From Diospyros lotus (Eukaryota; Streptophyta; Magnoliopsida; Ericales; Ebenaceae): a stretch of 64,000 nt of DNA. The stretch is taken from contig NC_068350.1 of NCBI RefSeq assembly GCF_014633365.1, positions 28,139,119 through 28,203,118 of the forward strand, in the 5' to 3' direction. Under the pieces are notes generated by a model that was not told the DNA's origin, searched no databases, and saw nothing but the letters and a program-made list of their open reading frames with translations. The translations under genes and the position numbers were made by a program. Of the stretch, positions 59,627 through 64,000 are shown piece by piece. The first letter of the stretch is position 1. Every line of letters starts with the position of its first letter.

Positions 59627-62600
59627 TTGGTATCTAAGGAAGCAAAGAAGAAGTGGTATCTTGATAGTGGATGCACCAAGCATATGACAGGAGACAAGGA
59701 TCAATTCGTCTCTCTCACCTACAAAGAAGAAGGTAATGCTGTCTATGGAGACAACTCTAAAGGTAAAATCCTTGGCTATGGCACAGTTGGTGTAAGTAGA
59801 ACAAAAGTTGAAAATGTATGCTTAGTTAAAGGTTTAAAACACAACTTGCAAAGCATAAGTCAATTATGTGATAAAGGACATAGAATCACTTTTAAATCAA
59901 GCAAATGTAAAGTCTATGATTTGAAATCAAATGAACTTATTTTTTTTGGAAATAGACATGGAAATGTATATGTTATTTGGCTTGATGATGTTGTGCTTAA
60001 ACATGAAAATTGCCTTATTGCATCAAATTTAAATTTGTCTTGGTTATGGCATAAGAAACTAGGTCATGCGAGCATGAGTTTAATTGACAAATTGGCTATA
60101 AAACAACTAGTTAGAGGCTTACACAATATAAACTTTAAAAATGATCATGTGTGTGATACATGTATGAAAGGAAAACAAACTAGATCTTCATTTAAAGCCA
60201 TAAATTCAGTTAGTACAGCTAGACCTCTAGAACTGCTTCATCTAAATTTGTTTCGTCCTATGAGAACTCAAAGTTTAGGAGGAAAATCCTATACCCTAGT
60301 CATAGTAGATGATTTTTCAAGGTTTACATGGGTGTTATTCTTAGGAAATAAAAATGATGCCTTTAAAGCATTCTCTAGATTATGCAAAAGACTTCGAAAT
60401 GAACAAGAATTAAAAATAAAGCAAATAAGGAGTGATCATGGTGGAGAATTTGAAAATCAAGAATTTGAAACCTATTGTGAAGAAAATGGAATTCACCATA
60501 ACTTCTCGGCCTCTAGAACCCCTTAACAAAATTGTGTCGTTGAAAGAAAGAATAGAACTCTTATAGAAATGTCTAGAACCATGTTGCTAGAAAGCAACTT
60601 GCCAAAATATTTGTGGGCTTAAGCTATAAATACAGCTTGCTATGTTCTTAATAGATTATCTTTAAGACCAATCATTAAAAGAACTCCATATGAGCTATAT
60701 AAACACAAAAAACCAAATATCTCTCATTTCCATCACTTTGGGTGCAATTTTTTTATTCTAAACAATGGTAAAGATAACTTAGAAAATTTTGATGCTAAGA
60801 GTGATGAAGGCATATTTATAGGTTACTCATCTCAAAGCAAAGTTTATCGAGTATTTAATAAAAAATGCTGGTTGTAGAAGAATCAATCCATGTAGTGTTT
60901 GATGACAAACCTAGAATAATCAATAATGATAATGATCTATAAGACATTCCAAATAAGATGAATCAGATTGAAATCAATGAAGAAATAGATCAAAGCAATA
61001 ACCAAAATCAAGAAAATCAAAAAGAAATTTCATTTCCAAGAGAAAGAAACTATATTAAAGAAAATGAAATCTTGGGAGATCCTAGCAAAGTAGTATCAAC
61101 TAGATCTTCTCTTAAACTAAATACTAATCTAGTTCTAATCTCTCAAATAGAACCCAAAAATGTTTAATAATCTTTAAATGATGCTGAATGGGTTAAAGCT
61201 ATGCAAGATGAGCTAAACCAATTTGAAAAGAATGAAGTTTGGTGTCTTGTACCTAAACCATTAGATCATCCTATCATTGGAACAAAATGGGTCTTTAGAA
61301 ACAAGCTTGATGATAGTGGTAATATCATTAGAAATAAGGCTAGATTAGTTGCTCAAGTATATAGTCAAGAAGAAGGTATTGATTATGATGAAACCTATAA
61401 TCTGGTAGCAAGATTGGAAGCTATAAGAATCCTATTATCTTTCTCATGCTACAAGAACTTCAATTTATATCAAATGGATGTTAAAAGTGCATTCCTAAAT
61501 GGTTTCATTTCGGAGCAAGTGTTTGTAAAACAACCACCTGGCTTTGAAAATCCAAAATATCCAAATCATGTATATAAGCTTACTAAAGCCCTATATGGTT
61601 TAAAAACAAGTTCCTAGAACTTGGTATGGAAGGCTAAGTAATTTTCTTACTGAAAATGGATTTCAAAGAGGTAAGGTTGACACAACACTTTTCATTAAGA
61701 AGAAAAGAAATGATATGTTGCTTGTCTAGATTTATGTAGATGACATTATTTTTGGATCATCAAATCTTAGTTTGTGTGAAGAGTTTGCCTCAATATGAAA
61801 AATGAATTTGAAATGAGCATGATGGGAGAATTAACATACTTCCTAGGTCTTCAAATTAGGCAAACGTCACAAGGAACTTATTTAAGCCAAGCTAAGCATG
61901 TAAAAGAAATCTTAGCAAAATTTGGAATGAAAAACTGTAAGCCTATATCAACCCCTATGAGTACATCTAGTACTATTGATAAAGACGAAAAAGGAAAATC
62001 ACTAGATCAAAAGCTATATAGAGAGATCATTTGTTCTTTGGAATATTTAACGGCTTCTAGACCCGATATTATGTTTAGTGTTGGTATATGTGCTAGATAT
62101 CAAGCTGATCCAAAAGAGTCTCACTTGAAAGCCACTAAAAGAATCTTAAGATATATTAAAGGTTCTAAAAATTTAGGCCTATTCTATCCAAAATCAAAAA
62201 CATTTGAACTTACGGCCTATACCGATGTTGATTATGGAGGATGCAAAATTGATAGGAAGAGTACAAGTGGAATATGCCATTTTTTAGGGAAGTCGTTAGT
62301 GACTTGGGCTAGCAAGAAGAAAAATACCATTGCCTTATGCTCAACCGAAGCTAAATATGTAGCAGTTAGTTTATGTTGCACACAAGTTCTTTGGATTAAG
62401 CATCAACTAGAAGATTATGGCATTCATCTAGAGATTACCAATCAAGTGTGACAACACAAGTACAATAGTCCTATCCAAAAATTCGATATTCCATGCAATT
62501 ACTAAGCATATTGAAATCAAGCATCATTTATTAAGGGATCATGTTCAAAAAGAAGATATCACTTTAGAATTCGTTGATACAAATAATCAAGTAGCCGATA

Positions 62601-62677
62601 TCTTTACCAAACCATTGGATAGCAAAAAGTTTGAACACTTTAGATCATGTCTAAATTTATTAGAAATCAAATTCTAG
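59627..62677 (+). pseudogene. Sirevirus-like pol, broken
   Basis: Order: protease (YLDSGCTKHMTGDK), pre-integrase (LWHKKLGHAS), integrase (DDFSRFTWVLFL, IRSDHGGEFEN), a stop near 60525 before the ERKNRTL block, reverse transcriptase from 61201 (FLNGFISEQVFV, YGLKTSS; the YVDD box near 61735 is split by stops), and RNase H to the end LLEIKF at 62677. At least six stops or frameshifts. Confidence 0.9.
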
Positions 62678-62689
62678 ATAAATTTCTAT

Positions 62690-62932
62690 AAAAATTTGAG
62701 TCTTAGTGTTTTTTTCAACAAAAGTTTCAAAACATCAGTATCATGTTTCAAAACATGCCCGATCCGAGAATATCATGTTTCGAAACATCATAAAATTCTA
62801 TTTTGAAACACATTTTCCAAAGAGTTTTATTTCGAAACATGTTGTCCCATGTTTTGAAACATGTTTTCTAGAGAGTTTTATTTCAAAAAATTTCGATTTA
62901 TGTTTCAAAACATAAAGTCAAGATTATAAATA
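62690..62932 (+). promoter_or_regulatory. Internal promoter-like region before the envelope-like gene
   Basis: Several TTTCGAAAC-type palindromes, as in the element's own LTR, are followed by TATAAATA at 62925-62932 and a pyrimidine-rich leader to an ATG at 63067. Promoter function is inferred. Confidence 0.4.
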
Positions 62933-63066
62933 CTCGATAGAGTTTGACCTTTCATTTCTTCCAAGTTTTCTTACAAATTTCGAAACCCTAAGGTCTGCAA
63001 CTCTTCTCTTTTGCACTCCCACTCAAAATCTCTCTCAATGTCTCATCTCATTCTCAAAAATCCATC

Positions 63067-64000
63067 ATGGTGAGGACTAAGAGATCCGCTGGAAAGCGTC
63101 AACGCACTAACCTCTCGCCTTCTTCACCTCACTAAGAGTTCAACGACGATTTTCCTATGGCTCAAGCCTTCAATACATTCGAGTCCTCATTCAAAAAATA
63201 AGAGGTAAACCCTAGTTGCCTCTTCGATCTTGAAATCTTAGGAAAAGCTAACTTTTCTTATCTCACCACCTTACGAAATAGAAATTCGTTACATCTTCTT
63301 GAACTTAAAGTTCCTGTTCTTCAAGATTACGTTCGTATATTCTATTCAAATACTCAAACTTCATTTGATGGGCATGATTATACTGATCACTTCAAAACTT
63401 TTCTTCAAAATACCAAACTTGAACTAAACCCCAAAACCCTCACTACCATTTTGGAAATTCCCGATAAGTGAGATATCTATGTTCCCATACTTTCAAATCT
63501 TTAGAAGCATGCAAGAAAATTTCTGGAAATCCTAATCTTAAAAAGGCTTTCACAAACATTAATGCCTTATATGTTGACTTTCGTATTCTACATCTTATCA
63601 TTTGTCAAGTTTTGAACCCTAGGAAAGGAAATTATGCTAAACTCTATCCCGAGGACCTATGATTCCTAGAAAAGATTATCGACGAGAAGCAAATAAATCT
63701 TCCTTCCATTATGTGCAATAAGATGGTAAACGCCTGTGCTCACCTCAAGAAATCTCTTCCCGACGGTTGTTTACTTTCTCCTTTTATCAAATAAAAATTT
63801 CCTCACATCTAATCTTCCTCCATTCATCTCGAGTCAAAACTTCCTATTTTTAATGACACCTCTCTTCGTAAAATGGGATGCGTCTTTTATGAAGAAAATG
63901 GTAAGTACATCAAAGTAGTCCACTGCTACCAACAATATAGCTATGAGGTGGAACAAGAAGATGAGGAAAAAGAAGAAAAACATGAAGACAACGATGCTCC
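63067..64000 (+). pseudogene. Envelope-like / plant transposon-protein gene, decayed, runs off window
   Basis: The ATG frame starts MVRTKRSAGKRQ and is broken by stops near 63133, 63201 and 63470 and by a frameshift. Recognisable blocks are CLFDLEILGKANFSYL, VPVLQDYVRIFYSN and ALYVDFRILHLIICQVLNPR, in the order found in the 'envelope-like' or 'putative plant transposon protein' ORFs that follow pol in some Sireviruses. The end turns acidic (VEQEDEEKEEKHEDND). No membrane segment is evident in the visible part. Confidence 0.6.

Larger units (their letters stand above)
52679..64000 (+). mobile_element. Sirevirus-like Ty1/copia retrotransposon, continues beyond window
   Basis: 5' LTR probably 52679-53705 plus 57451-57914 (about 1.49 kb), interrupted by a solo LTR. 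Then comes a tRNA-Met primer site, a broken gag (57979), pol to 62677, and a degenerate envelope-like gene from 63067. The 3' LTR is outside the window. The extra envelope-like gene after pol, the GAACCACTATAAATC promoter block and the long gag with coiled-coil region point to the Sirevirus group. Confidence 0.85.

Noticed and set aside
1..64000. CRISPR arrays, bacterial operons, tRNA or rRNA genes
   Set aside because: No spaced direct repeats of CRISPR type and no tRNA/rRNA signatures; tRNA-like words are only primer sites of retrotransposons.

Overview
The window is nuclear DNA from a flowering plant, almost certainly an intergenic, repeat-packed region. The evidence is Athila-type Ty3/gypsy elements with a tRNA-Asp primer site, Ty1/copia elements (one Sirevirus-like) with initiator-tRNA-Met primer sites, a plant-type Helitron, several solo LTRs and no ordinary single-copy host gene. 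I cannot name the species.

Layout. 1-20962 holds an old, broken Athila element on the minus strand, split by a young, apparently complete Athila element on the plus strand (4355-17744, 5-bp target duplication CTGGG, LTRs about 0.4 percent diverged by my count). 20963-23760 holds palindrome-rich LTR-like DNA and a short Transposase_28-like exon. 23760-51183 is a nest. A dispersed LTR-like repeat was hit by a minus-strand copia element (25301-33861), whose LTR contains a 1512-bp solo LTR. The same repeat was also hit by a large solo LTR (34409-48856, TSD CCCCA). That LTR contains a complete-ended Helitron (34760-46259), which carries a second 1512-bp solo LTR. A second copy of the dispersed repeat lies at 49240-51183. 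51184-52678 holds LTR-like DNA and the end of a short-LTR gypsy element. 52679-64000 is a plus-strand Sirevirus-like copia element with a decayed envelope-like gene. Its 5' LTR is split by a solo LTR (TSD TAAGC) that itself contains another solo LTR (TSD ACTAC).

The most interesting system is in the young Athila element, between pol and the 3' LTR. A roughly 2.2-kb module there carries an intact, intronless LONELY GUY (LOG) type cytokinin-activating enzyme gene (219 aa). Just upstream is a 103-aa basic, cysteine-cluster protein whose layout recalls small nucleic-acid-binding proteins of some plant RNA viruses (weak evidence). The module has its own promoter-like region, a possible splice donor and acceptor that would place LOG on a spliced mRNA, three copies of a hairpin sequence with compensatory changes, and an imperfect direct repeat of the polypurine-tract region at each end. 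It looks like an accessory cassette acquired by a retrotransposon. That is inference, but the LOG identification itself is firm.

A second theme is that several unrelated LTR families here carry dense clusters of short palindromes centred on CpG (ATTCGAAT, CCACTCGG...CCGAGTGG, GTCGAC, TTTCGAAA). Their variants are mostly the TpG/CpA forms expected from methylation decay.
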